From Undaria pinnatifida (taxonomy: Eukaryota; Sar; Phaeophyceae; Laminariales; Alariaceae): a DNA stretch of 64,000 nucleotides. This document shows, in pieces, positions 1-12,200 of the stretch (position 1 is the first letter of the stretch; each line of letters starts with the position of its first letter). The notes beneath the pieces are model-generated. The model was given only the letters and a program-made list of their open reading frames with translations. It was not told the origin of the DNA and made no database searches. A program made the translations under genes and the position numbers. The DNA lies in the NCBI GenBank assembly GCA_012845835.1, contig JABAKD010000021.1, positions 3,994,206 through 4,058,205 of the forward strand. The letters run 5' to 3'.

Positions 1-788
1 ATGAACTCGTCAGCGCTCACCTATGCTCATGTGGTATTGTCCAGAACGAAGAGGAGTGGCTATGGGTTGTCTCTATCTCGAGATCGAAGGCCAATCGTGT
101 TTGGTGGGCAGTGCTGATCAAGGCTTGATGAAAAATAGACAGATAAACCTGTTGGATCGCAGGACCCAAAAAAGAGCCAGAAAAAAGCATTTTCGTCATA
201 TTATCTCAATAGCGACGTTACCCGGAATCTTTTCAGCCAATAACCCCTGAAAAACCTTTGGAAACTTTTTGGCCAAACTATCAGGTTTCCATTGTCATAG
301 TTCTTATTGACCTGAATTCAATACTGTGGTGCGCTCCTGTGATAAGATAGAAGTTAGTTAGAGAGACGCGATACTCTATTTCTCAGACGATGAAAATACA
401 AATGTAACGTTATATCCAGACCTTTGTATTAACAGCGGCAATGCGGATGTAGTCTTGTCACAACGTACTCGTGATGTCATTACCAGCGAGAAACAGTAAA
501 CTCTAAAATATTTGCGAAAACCAACAGTCTGCTGTGTTTTCAACACGCCCCCTGAACTGATTCCTAGAGCAACAGTGTATGGAATCGAAGCGTTGAAAGC
601 ACCCTGTAGGTTGTTTCGGTACGGCAAGAAGACGTAAATATATATTATTACAGTTTTGCCCATGCACGTAGGTACGTAGCCGACGAAACAAAGCTGTAGA
701 TACGGAGAGTACAAGAGGCCTGTGACTCGCATTATTTGCAGTAGAGCGTAAAATGGTTTCGAGAAAATGGTTGACTCGCACTGTGCAA
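1..788. other. Left flank, no recognisable gene
   Basis: Only short overlapping reading frames are present on both strands, none with a recognisable motif. The satellite begins near 789, where the text changes to the family's GGCAGAAGCCGAGCC core. I see no repeat shared with the rest of the window here. Confidence 0.6.
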
Positions 789-3700
789 GAGGCATTGGGC
801 CTTGTAAAGCGGCAGAAGCCGAGCCTGTTGCTCGCAGTGGCAGGAGGGTGTCAAGGTGTTTTCTCGTCTGTGCAAGATTCGGTATCTATTTTGTATAAAA
901 AATCCATTATGTCACAACTGTTTCAGTCATTAACCGTCATTGTATTTCCCTATGTTTAGGATACGATGTTTTTCATATTTATCATAGTGGGATACCGTAC
1001 GTATACGTTGATAGCTCGTATCGTAGTCTGAGTAGGGGCCTGCTTCATTTATGCCATGAAGATCGTTCCTCCGCAGGACGTGAGGTATGCGGCCTCGTGG
1101 ACGGCAGAAGCCGGGCCTGTTGCTCGTGGTGGCAGGAGGGTGTCGAGGTGTTGTTCTCCCGTGTGTACAACATTGAGTATCTATTATGTTCAGAAAATCC
1201 ATTCATGTCATTACTGTTTCTGTCATTAACCGTAATTGTGATTTACCTCTGGTTAAGACACGATCTTTTTCATATGTATCATAGTGTGATACCGTACGTG
1301 TGTGCTGATAGCTCGTACCGTAGTCTGAACGGGGGCCTATTTCATTTCTGCCCTTAAGTTCGTTCCTCCGAGGACGGGAGGCATGGGGCCTCGTGGGCGG
1401 CAGAAGCCGATCCTGTTGCTCGTGGTGGCAGGAAGGTGTCGCGGTGTTCTTCTCTCGTGTGTACAAGATTAGGTATCTATTCTGTTTAGAAAATCCACTT
1501 ACGTCACTATTTTTTCTGTTAATAACCGTAATTATCATCACATATGGTTAGGAAACGATCTTTATCACATGTATCATAGTATGATAACGAGCGTGTGTGT
1601 TGATAGCTCGTACCGTAGTCTGAGTGGGGGCCCGCTTCATTTTTGCCATGAAGGTCGTTCCTCGCTTCGACGGAAGGCATGGGGCCTCGTGGGTGGCAAA
1701 AGCCGAGCCTGTTGGTCGTGGTGGCAGGGGGGTGTCGAGGTTTTCTTCTCCCGTGTGTGCAGAATTCCGTATCTATTTGATAAGAAAGTTCATTTATGTC
1801 ATGATTTTTTGTGTCAGCAACCTTTATGCTCTTACCCTATGGTTAGATTACGATTTTTCCCATGTGTATCATAGTGCGACAGTAAACGTCTGTGTTGATA
1901 GCTCGTGCCGAAGTCTGAGGGGGGGCCTGCGTCATTTATGCCATCAAGATAGTTCTTCCCCAGGACGGGAGGCATGTGGCCGCGTGGGCGGCAGAAGTCG
2001 AGTCCCTTGCTCGTGGTGGCAGGAAGGTGTCGAGGTGTCCCTCTTCCGTGTGTGCAAGATTGGGCATCTATTCCGTTTAAAAATCAATTCATGTCATGAT
2101 CGTTGTGTGTAGATACCATCCTAGTACTTCCCTATGGTTAGGATACGATCTATTTCTGTATCATAGTGGGATAAAGAACGTGTGTGTTGATAGCTCGCGA
2201 CTAGAGGCCTTCTTCATTTTTGGCATAAAGCTCGTTCCTCCCCAGGACGGGCGGCATGTGCCCACGTCGGTGACAGAAGCCGAGCCTGTTGCTCGTAGTG
2301 GCAGGAGGGTGTCGATGTGTTCTTCTCCGGTGTGTGCAAGATTCCGTATCTATTTTGTTTGGGAAATCAATTCATGTCATGATCATGTTTGTCAGAAACC
2401 TTCATACAAATAATGTTTGGTTAGATTACGATATTTTACATATGTATCATAGTGTGATAATGAACGTGTATTTTGGTAGCTCGAACCGCAGTCTGAGTTG
2501 GGCCTGGTTTAATCTGTGATGAAAATCATTCCTCCCCAGGGCGGGAGGCATGTGGCCTGGTGGGCTGCGTAAGCCGAGCCTGTTGCTCGTGGTGGCAGGA
2601 AGGCGTCGAGGTGTTCTTCTCTTGTGTGTGCAAGATTCGGTATCTATTTTGTTTTGCCAATCGATTCATGCCATCATGATTTTTGTGAACAACCTTCGTA
2701 CAAGTAATTAGTGGTTAGATTACGATTTTTTTCATCTGTATCACAGTGTGATAATGAACGGGTGTGTTGATAGCTCGTACTGTAGTCTGAGTGGGGGCCT
2801 GCTTCAATCCTGCGATGAAGATCGTTAATCCCTAGGACGGGAGGCATTTGGCCTCGTGGGCTGCATAGACCGAGCCTGTTGCTCTTGGCGGCAGGAGGGT
2901 GTCGATGTGTTCTTCTCCCGTTTGTGGAAGATTCGGTATCTATTTTGTTTGGAAAATCCATTCATGTCACGATTTGCTTTGTCAGTAACCGTCATAGTAT
3001 TTCCCTATATTTAGAATACAATAGTTTTCATATGTATCATAGTGTGATACCGTACGTGTGTTGATAGCTCGTATCGTAGTCTGAGTGGGGGCCTGCTTCG
3101 CTTATGCCATGAAGATCGTTCCTCCCCACGACGGGAGGTATGTGGCCTCGTGGGCTGCGTAAGCCAAGCCTGTTGCTCGTGGTGGCAGGAAGGCGTCGAG
3201 GTGTTCTTCTCTTGTGTGTGCAAGATTCGGTATCTATTTTGTTTGTGAAACCCATTTACGCCACACGTTTTTTGTCCGTAACTGTCTTAGTATTTCCCTA
3301 TATTTAGGATACGATATTTTCCGTGTGTGTCATAGTGTTCTAACGAACGTACGTGTGTGTTGACAGCTCACCGTAGTCTCAATGAGGGCCTGCTTCATTT
3401 GGACCATGAAAGTCGGTCCTCCCCAGAACGGGAGGCAGGTAGCCCCGTGGGCGGCAGAAGCCGAGGTTGTTGCCCGTGGTGGCAGGAGGGTGTTGATGGG
3501 TTCTTCTCCCGCGTGTGCGAGGTTCGGTATCTATTTTGTTTGGAAAATCCATTCATGTCACGATTTTTTTTGTCAGTAACCGTCAGAGTATTTCCCTATG
3601 TTGAGGATACAATCTGTTTCATATGTATCATAGTGTGATACCGTACGTGTGCGTTGATAGCTCGTACCGTAGTCTGAGTGGCGGCCTGGTTTGCTTATGC

Positions 3701-4806
3701 CATGAAGATCGTTCCTCCCGACTTCGGGAGGCATTTGGCCTCGTGGACGGCAGAGGCCTAACCTGTTGCTCGTGGTGGCAGGAGGGTGTCGACGTGTTTT
3801 TCTCCCGTTTGTGCATTATTCCGTGTCTATTTTGTTTGTATTATCCATTCATGTCGCACGTTTTTGTCAGTAACCTTCCGAGTGTTTTCCTATGGTTGGG
3901 GTACGATATTTTTCATATGTTTCATAGTGTTACAAAGGAACGTGTGTGTTGATAGGTCGAACCGTCGCCAGAGTGGGGGCCTGCTTCATTTATGCCATGA
4001 AGATCGTTCCTCCCCAGGACGGGAGCAATGTGGCCTCGTAGGCGGCAGAAGCGGAGCCCGTTGCTTGCTCTGGGAGAAGGGGGTCGAGGTGTTCTTCTCC
4101 CGTGTGTGCAAGATTCAGTGTCTATCGTGTTCGGAAAAATCATTCATGTCGCGATTTTCTTTGTCAGTAACCGTCACAGTATATCCCTATGGTTAGGATG
4201 CGATCTTTTTCATATGTATCATAGTGTGATACCGTACGCGTGTGTTCACAGCTCGTACCGTCATCTTAGTGGGGGCCTGCTTCATGTAGGCCATGAACAT
4301 CGTTCCTCCCCAGGACGGGAGGGATGTGGCCTCGTAGGCGGCGAGGCCGAGCCAGATGCTGGTGGTGACAGGAGGGTGTCGAGGTGTTCTTCTCCCATGT
4401 GTGCAAAATTCGGTATCTTTTTTCTTTTAAACTCCATTCATGTCTCGATTTGCTTTGTCGGTAACCGTCACAGGTTTTCCCTATGGTTAGGATGCGATGT
4501 TTTTCATATGTACAATAGCGTGATACCGTACGTGCGTGTGTTGATGGCTCGTACCGTCGTCTTAGTGGGGACCTGTTTCATTTATGCCATGAAGATTGTT
4601 CCTCTTTTGGACGGGAGGAATGTGGCTTTGTAGGTGGCAGAAGCCGAGCATATGGCTCGTGATGGCAAGAGGGTGTCGAGGTATTCTTCTCCCGTGTGTG
4701 TAAGATTCGGTATCTATCTTGTTAGGAAATTCCATTCATGTAACGATTTTCTGTGTCAGCAACCGTCAGAGTATTTCCTTATGTATGGGATGCGGACTAT
4801 TTATAT
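789..4806 (+). repeat. Satellite block A1, ~295 bp monomers (about 14)
   Basis: Tandem, moderately diverged monomers with landmarks recurring every ~290-300 bp: CCGTACGTGTGTG, TGATAGCTCGTACCGTAGTC, GGGGGCCTGCTTC, GCAGAAGCCGAGCCTGTTGC, GGTGTCGAGGTGTTCTTCTC, GTGTGCAAGATTCGGTATC, ATTCATGTCACGATT and GTCAGTAACCGTCATAG. All monomers run in the same orientation. Each contains a dyad GTATCA-N5-TGATAC beside the CGTACG palindrome. Short ORFs here recur with the monomer on both strands and are not genes. Confidence 0.93.
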
Positions 4807-5460
4807 AGTAAAAATATTGAAATACACTTCAGCTGTGAGATCGAATATTTTGTCGAAACACATCTTTGCAAGCTGTGTGTGATACTCCGATCGCGAGAAC
4901 TACGGGTTGTGTGCCCTCATTGAGGATATAGGTCGGCGACTCCCCTTCCATCTACAGTGTAACTATCAGGGTCAACAGGGTGATGTTAGGCTGCCTGTGC
5001 GCGTAAACTATCAAACCTGTTTCTGAGGTGGACAAAATCTGACAGCTGTCGAAGGAAATGCATCCGTTTATCAAGTGAATCCTGTAAGTCGAATAACCGG
5101 AGAGGGGAGGGCGGAGTGTTTAAGGACGTGGGGCCCTGGTCTTAATCAAAAGGGGGGCGGGAGGGGGGAGGTGGGGAGAGACAGGTGGGGCAGCTCAATT
5201 TGTGCGTGGAAACTATCAATCCTTCTTGTGGGAGAGGGGGGGGGGAATGGGGGGGGAGAATGGGGGGGGAAGGGCTATAGGTCGCATGGATGTAGGGGTT
5301 CGCTATACGCCTGGTGCTAAGTCTAGGCGATGGTGCGGGTGGTGGGGAAGGAGGGGGCGTTGGGGGCGGGGGGGGGGGGGGGATTTCAGCAGCGGCATGA
5401 ACGGCTCTGAAACAATACTGAGGTGATATCCAGCTCGTGGAAGTGTTGACTTCTTTGGCC
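4799..5460 (+). repeat. Dispersed repeat F, copy 1 (G-rich)
   Basis: About 660 bp interrupting the satellite and closely matching 62716-63357. The shared text runs from AATACACT(T/C)CAGCTGTG to the GGAAGTGTT(G/T)A...TGGC end. Its right half has several runs of 8-15 G within a GGGGAGGGG-like context, a good candidate for G-quadruplex formation. Satellite text stops at about 4806 and resumes at 5461 with ATAT on both sides, consistent with but not proof of a 4 bp target duplication. No coding sequence is recognised. Confidence 0.8.
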
Positions 5461-8304
5461 ATATGTATCATAGTGTGATACCGTACGTGTGTGTGTGGAT
5501 AGCTCGTACCGTAGTCTGAGTGGGGGCCTGCTTCGCCTATGCCATGAAGATCGTCCCTCCCAAGGACGGGAGGCATGTGGCCTCGTGGGCTGCATAAGCC
5601 GAGCCTGTTGCTCGTGGTGGCAGGAGGGTGTCGAGGTGTTCTCCTCCTGCGTGTGAACGATTCCGTATCTATTTTGCTTGGAAAAACCATTCATGTCACG
5701 ATTTTCTTTGTCAGTAACCGTCAGAGTATTTCCCTACGGTTAGGATACGATATTTTCCATATGTATCATAGTGCTACAACGAACGTGTGTGTTGACAGCT
5801 CCTACCGTGGTCTGAGTGGGAGCCTGTTTCATTGGTGCCGTGAAGATCATTCCTCCCCGGGACGGGAGGCATGGGGCCTCGTGGGCGGCAGAAGCCGGGC
5901 CTGTTGCTCGTGGTGGCAAGAGGGTGTCGACGTGATCTTCCACCGTGTGTGCAAGATTCGGTATCTATTTTGTTTGGAAAATCTATTCATGTCACTATTT
6001 TCTCTGTCAGTATCCGTCAGAGTATTTCCCATACGGTTAGGCAACGATCTTTTTCAAATGTGTCATAGTGTGATACCGTACGTGTGTGTTGATAGGTTGT
6101 ACCGTCGCCTGAGTGGGGCCCGCTTCATTTTTGCCATGGAGGTCGTTCCTCCCCAGGACGGGAGGAATATCACCTCGTGGGCGGCAGAGGACGTGCCAGA
6201 TGCTGGTGGTAGCAGCAGGGTATGGAGGTGTTCTTCTCCCATGTGCGCAGGATTCGGTATGAATTGTTTTGGGAAAAATCATTCATGTCAGGACCATCAG
6301 AGTATTTCCCTGTGGTTAGGACACGATCATTTTCGTGTGTATCATAGTGTAAACCCGTACGTGTGTGTTGATAGTTCGAAGTGTCGTCTTAGTGGGGCCT
6401 GCTTCATTTATGCCATGAACATCGGTCCCCCGCACGACGGGAGGCATGTGGCGTCGTAGGCGGCAGAAGCCGAGGTTGTTGCTCGTGGAGGCAGGAGGGT
6501 GTTGAAGTGTTTTTCTCCCCAGTGTGCAACACTCAGTATCTATTTTATTTGTGAACTTTATTCATGTCACGATTTTCTTTGTCAGTAACCGTCATAGTAT
6601 TTCCCTATGGTTAAGATACGATTGTTTTCATATTAATTACCGTGTGATACCGTACGTGTGTGTTTTGATAGCTCGTACCGTCGCCTGAGTGGGGGCCTGC
6701 TTCATGTATGCCATGAAGATCGTTCCGCCAAACGACGGATGGCATGTGGCCTTGTAGGCAGCGGAAGCCGAGCCAGATGCTCGTGGTGGGAGCAAGGTGT
6801 CGAGTTGTTCTTCTCCCGTGTGTGCAATATTCGGTATCTATTTTGTTTGTAAAATTCATTCATGTCACCATTCTCTTTGTCAGCAACCGTCATAGTATTT
6901 CCCTATGGTTAGGATACGATCTTTCAATATGTATCACAGTGTGATACCGTACGTGTGTGTTTTGATAACTCGTACCGTCGCCTGAGTGGGGGCCTGCTTC
7001 ATTTATGCCATGAAGATCGTTCCGTCAAAGGATGGATGGCATGTGGCCTCGTAGGCGGCAAAAGCCGAGCCAGGTGCTCGTGGTGGCAGGAGGGTGTCGA
7101 GGTCTTCTTCTCCCATGTGTGCAAGATTCGGTATTGTTTTTGTTAGGAAACTTCATTCATGTTACGATTTTGTTTGTCAGTAACCGTCATAGTATTTCCC
7201 TATCGTTGGGATGCGATGTTTTTCATATGTATCGTAGTGTAATACCGTACGTTTTTTCGTAGCTCGTACCGTCGTCTGAGTGGGGACCTGGTTCACTTAG
7301 GCTATAAAGATCGTTCCTCCCCAGGACGGGAGGCATTGGGCCTCGTAGGCGGTAGAAACTGAGCCTGTTGTTCGTGATGGCAGGAACGTGTCGAAGTGTT
7401 CTCCTTCCGTGTGTGCAAGATTCGTTGTCATATTTTTCTTCGAAATATCAAGCATGCCACGATATTCTTTGTCAGTAACCATCACAGTATTTTCCTTCGG
7501 TTAGGATACGATATTTTTCATATGTGTCATAGTATGATACCGTACGTGTGTGTTCACAGCTCGTACCGTAGTCTGAGTGGGGCCTGCTTCATTTATGCCA
7601 TGAAGATCGTTCTTCCCCAAGACGGGAGGTATGCGGCCTCGTAGGCGGCAGATACCGAGCCCGTTGCTTGCTGTGGGAGAAGGGTGTCGAGGTGTCCTTT
7701 TCCCGTGTGTGCAAGATTCGGTATCTATCTTGTTTGAAAAATCCATTCACGTCACGATTGTCTTTGTCAGTAACCGTCAGGGGATTTCCCTGCGGTTAGG
7801 ATACGACATTTTTCATATGTATCATAGTTTGATACCGTACGTGTGTGATGATAGCTCGTACCGTCATCTGAGCGGGGGCCTGCTTCATTTATCCCATGAA
7901 GATCGCTCATTTTTACGATGGGAGGCATGTGGCCTCGTAGGCGGCAGAAGCCGAGATTGTTGCTCGTGGTGGTAGAAGGTCGTCGAGGTGTTCTTCTCCC
8001 GTGTGTGCAAGATTCGATACCTACCTTGCTTGAAAATCGATTTATGTCACGATTTTTATTGTCAGTAACCGTCAGAGTATTTCCCTATGGTTAGGATATA
8101 ATCTTGTTACTATGTATCATAGTGTGATACTGTGCGTGTGTGTTCACAGCTCGTAGCGGGGTCTTAGTGGGGGCATGCTTCATTAATGCCATGAAAATCT
8201 TTCTTCCCCAGGACGGGAGCAATGTGTCCTCGTAGGCGGCAGAAGCCGAGCCCGTTGCTCGCTGTGGGAGAAGGGTGTCGAGGTGTTCTTTTCTCGTGTG
8301 CGTT
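5461..8304 (+). repeat. Satellite block A2 (about 10 monomers)
   Basis: Continuation of the same ~295 bp family and orientation after the F repeat. Several monomers carry the variants GTGTTCACAGCTCG (in place of TTGATAGCTCG) and CCGTCGTCTGAG or CCGTCGCCTGAG, so this block mixes at least two monomer types. Confidence 0.92.
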
Positions 8305-8834
8305 GGCCAATGAAAAGCCGTGAAGTTGTGAAGATAGCTTCTAGCGTCGGCCCTGACCTTGCGATGTCAGAACACTGCCCCTGTTTCGTCGAGGGTCCTG
8401 TGACGCTGGACAACGTTTCGTCCACTAAGAAAATCGCGTATATCAGTCGAGCAGCGCTCGACTCGGAGAGGCACTGGACTCCTATAGATTTGGGGACCGG
8501 CAGCATTGCTTGGGTTCCCAAACGCCTCCGAGGATACTGAGGGGAACAAAGCTCCGCATATTCTCCGGCCACAAGACATGGGAGAGCATTGGCAAAGTGG
8601 GGACCCTCAATGCACGAGTCCAGGGGTAGCTTGGGTTCGTCACCGCGTTCGATTGCACACTCGAGTACCGCAAAGGCAGCGTCAAGGGCATCGCCGATTT
8701 TTCCGGCCCGTTTTCCAGAGCCCGCTACGGAGTACGACCGCAGTGGCTTGAAAAAATTAAACCTCGTGGGGTTGACAAGCCCCAACCCCGTTGGAGATAG
8801 CGGTATCTACCTCCTACGGACCCGCGGGTTGCAG
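8305..8834 (+). pseudogene. Ty3/gypsy RNase H fragment, broken
   Basis: The plus-strand frame from about 8364 reads a Ty3/gypsy RNase H-like segment with the hallmark ISRAALDSERHWTPIDL, followed by the KRLRGY region, where an in-frame stop at 8538-8540 ends it. Homology then continues in other frames (the ALENIGK-like and ATEYDRSG regions), so frameshifts are present. It matches the minus-strand relic at 30065-30640 over its whole length. The left edge sits in a satellite monomer and the right edge joins directly to a miniature LTR element at 8835. RNase H would degrade the RNA of RNA:DNA hybrids during reverse transcription; this copy is dead. Confidence 0.75.
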
Positions 8835-9208
8835 TGTCATAAGGCTTAGTTTGGGTAAGCTATAGGTTAACCTTTTGCAAGTGGTCAAACGGACTAATAC
8901 CCCACTAAAGTCCTTAACAAATGGCGTCGTCGACAGACCATGGGTTTTTGGGTCGTGGGTTCGATCCCCACATCCATCATAATAAACTTTTTCAGATTTT
9001 CCCATGGCGAACTTGAAAAATACTCTCCCCGGTATACCCAGGAAATGAAACGGCTTGGACATATTGACAGGTCCGCCCGTATATCCGGCCGACCTGCTAT
9101 CCCGCCGTTTCAGGGGGGGAGAGTGTCCTAAGGCTTAGTTTGGGTAAGCTATTGGTTAACATTTTCCAAGTGGTCAAACGGACTAATACTCCACTAAAGT
9201 CCTTAACA
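8835..9208 (+). mobile_element. TRIM-like miniature LTR element, copy 1
   Basis: Two 85 bp direct terminal repeats (8835-8919 and 9124-9208), each starting TGTC and ending TTAACA, flank 204 bp. Both share the private variant CTAAAGTCC, so they belong to one element. Two bases after the 5' repeat lies TGGCGTCGTCGACAGACC, a candidate tRNA primer-binding site (begins TGG, complementary to a CCA end). AGGGGGGGAGAG, a polypurine tract, abuts the 3' repeat. A match to the Pol III A box (TGGTCAAACGG, 8882-8892) lies in the repeat and a B box (GGTTCGATCC, 8958-8967) in the interior. No coding capacity. No clear target duplication, because it sits at the gypsy/satellite junction. Confidence 0.88.
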
Positions 9209-12200
9209 TGTGTGCAAGATTCGGTATCTATCTTGTTTGGAAATTCCATTCATGTCACGATTTTCTTTGTCAGAGACCGTCAGAGTATTTCCTTATGGTT
9301 AGGATACGATCATTTTCACATGTATCATAGTGTGATAACGTACGTATGTGTGTGATGATAGCTCGTACCGTCGACTGAGTGGGGGGCTGCTTCATATAGT
9401 TTATGACATGACGATCGTTCCTCCCCAGGAAGGGAGAAATTTGACCTCGTAGGCGGCAGAAGCCGACCCAGATGCTGGTGGTGGCAGAAGGGTGTCGAGG
9501 TGTTCTTCTCCCATGTGCGCAAGATTCGGCATGTATAATTTTTCCAAAATTTATTTATGTCACGATATTCTTTCTCAGTAACCGTCATAGTATTTCCCTA
9601 TGGTTAGGATACGATATTTTTTATTGGTATCATAGACTAGTGTTATAACGTACGTGTGTGTTCACAGGTCGTACCGTCGTGTTAGTGGGGCATGCTTATT
9701 TATGCCCTGAAGATCGGTCCTCCCCACGACGGGAGGCATGTGACCTTGTAGGCGGCAGAAGCCGAGGTTGTTGCTCGTGGTGGCAGGAGGGTGTTGAAGT
9801 GTTCTCCCCAGTGTGCAAGACTCGGTATCTCTTTTGTTTGGAAGGTCCACTCACGTCACGATTTTCTTTGTCAGTAACCGTCATATTATTTCCCTATGGT
9901 TAGGATACGATCGTTTTCAAATGTATCATTGTGTGATACCACCGTACGTGTGTGGTCATAGGTCGTACCGTAGTCTGAGTGCGGGTCTGCTCCATTTATG
10001 CCATGAAGCTCGTTCCTCCACAGGACAAGAGGCATGTGGCCTCGTAGGCGGCAGAAGCCGAGTCTGTTGCTTGTAGTGGGAGGAGGGTGTCGAGGGAGGT
10101 GTTCTTCCCCCGTGTGTGGAAGATCGGTATCTATTTTGTTTGTAAAATCCATTCATGTCACGATCTTCTTTGTCAGTAACCGTCATAGTATTGCCCAATA
10201 ATGGTGAGGACACGATACTTCAATATGCATCATAGTATGATACCGTACGTGTGTGTTTTTATAGCTCGTACTGTCACCTGCGTTGGGACCTGCTTTATAT
10301 ACGCCATGAAGATCGTTCCGTCAAAAAAACGGATGGCATGTGGCCTCGTAGGCGGCAGAAGCCGAGCCAGATGATCGTGGTGGCAGAAGGGTATCGAGGT
10401 GTTCTTCTCCAATGTGTGCAAGATTCAGTATATTTTTTGTGAAGAATATTCATTCAAAACACGATTTTCTTTGTCAGTAACCGTTTTGTATTTTCCTTTG
10501 GTTTGGATACGATATTTTTCATATGTATCATAGTGTGATACCGTGCGTGTGTGTTCACAGCTCGTACCGTAGTCTGAAAGGGGGCCTGCTTCATTTATGC
10601 CATGAAGATCGTTTCTCCCCATAATGGGAGGTATGTGGCCTCGTAGGAGGCAGAAGCCGAGACAGATGCTGGTGGTGGCAGAAGGGTGTCGAGGTGTTCT
10701 CACATGTGTGCAATTTTCTGTATTAATAGTTTCAACAAAATTCATTAATGTCACGATTTTCTTTGTCAGTGACCGTCATAGTATTTCCCTATCGTTAGGA
10801 TGCGATATTTTTCATACGTATCAAAGTGTGATACCGTAAGTGTGTGTTCACAGCTCGTACCGTCGCCTGAATGGGGGCCTGCTTCACTTATGCCATGAAG
10901 ATTGTTCTTCCCCAGGTCGGGAGGGATGTGGCCTCGTAGGCAGAAGATACCGAGCCAGATGCTGGTGGTGCGGGAGGGTGTCGAGGTGTTCTTCTCGCAC
11001 GTGCCCAACATTCGGTGTCTATTTTTTAGAAAATCCACTCATGTCACGATTTTCTATTGTCAGAAACCGTCATAGTATTTCCCTATTTATGGGATGCAAT
11101 TTTTTTCATATGTATCATAGTGTGATACCGTACGTGTGTTCGTAGCTCGTACCGTCGTCAGAGTGAAGGCCTGCTCCATTTATGCCGTGAAGACCGCTAT
11201 TCTCCACGACGGGAGGCATGTGCCCTCGTAAACGGCAGAAGACGAGCCTGTTGCTCGTGATGGCAGGTGGGTGTCGAGGTGTTCTTCTCCCGTGTGTGCA
11301 AGATTCGGTATCTATTTTGTTTGGAAAATCCATTCATGTCACGATTTTCTGTGTCAGTAACCGTCAAAGTATATCCCTATGGTTGGGATGCGGGCTATTT
11401 ATATCGTCTATGTATCATAATAGTGTCATATCGTACGTGGGTGTGGATAGCTCGTACCGTCGTCTGAGTAGGGGCCTGCTTCTTTTATGCCATGAAGCTC
11501 GTTCCTTCCCAGTGACGGGAGGAATGTTGCTTTGTAGGCGGCGGAAGCCAAGCCTGTTGCTCGTAGTGGCAGAAAGGTGTCGAGGTGTTCTGCTGCCGTG
11601 TGTGCAAGTTCCGGTATCTATTTTGTTTGGAAAATCCCTCAATGTCATTTTTTTCTTTGTCAGTAACCGCCACATTTTTTCCCTATGGTTAGGATACGAT
11701 CTTTTTCATATGTATCATAGCGTCATACCGTACGTGTAATCAAAATTCGTACGTACCGTCGTCTGAGCGGGGGGCTGCTGTATTTGTATGCCACGAAGAT
11801 CGTTCCTCTCCAGGACGGGAAGCATTGAGCCTCGTAGGCGGCAAAAGCCGAGCCTGTCGTTCGTGGTGGCTGGAGGGTGTCGCGTTGTTCTTCCCCCGTG
11901 TTTGCAAGATTCGGTATCAATTTTGTTCGGAAGATCCACTCATGTCACGATTTTCTTTGTCAGTAACCGTCATGGCATTTCCCTACGGTTGGTATACGAT
12001 ACTTTTCATATATATCATAGTGTGATACCGTACGTGTGTGTTGATACCTCGTACCGTCGTCTGAGTAGGGGGCTGCTTCTTTTATGCCATGAAGCTCGTT
12101 CCTTCCCAGTGACGGGAGGAATGTGGCTTTGTAGGTGGCGGATCCCGAGCCTGTTGCTCGTGGTGGCAGAAGGGTGTCGAGGTGTTCTGCTCCCGTGTGT

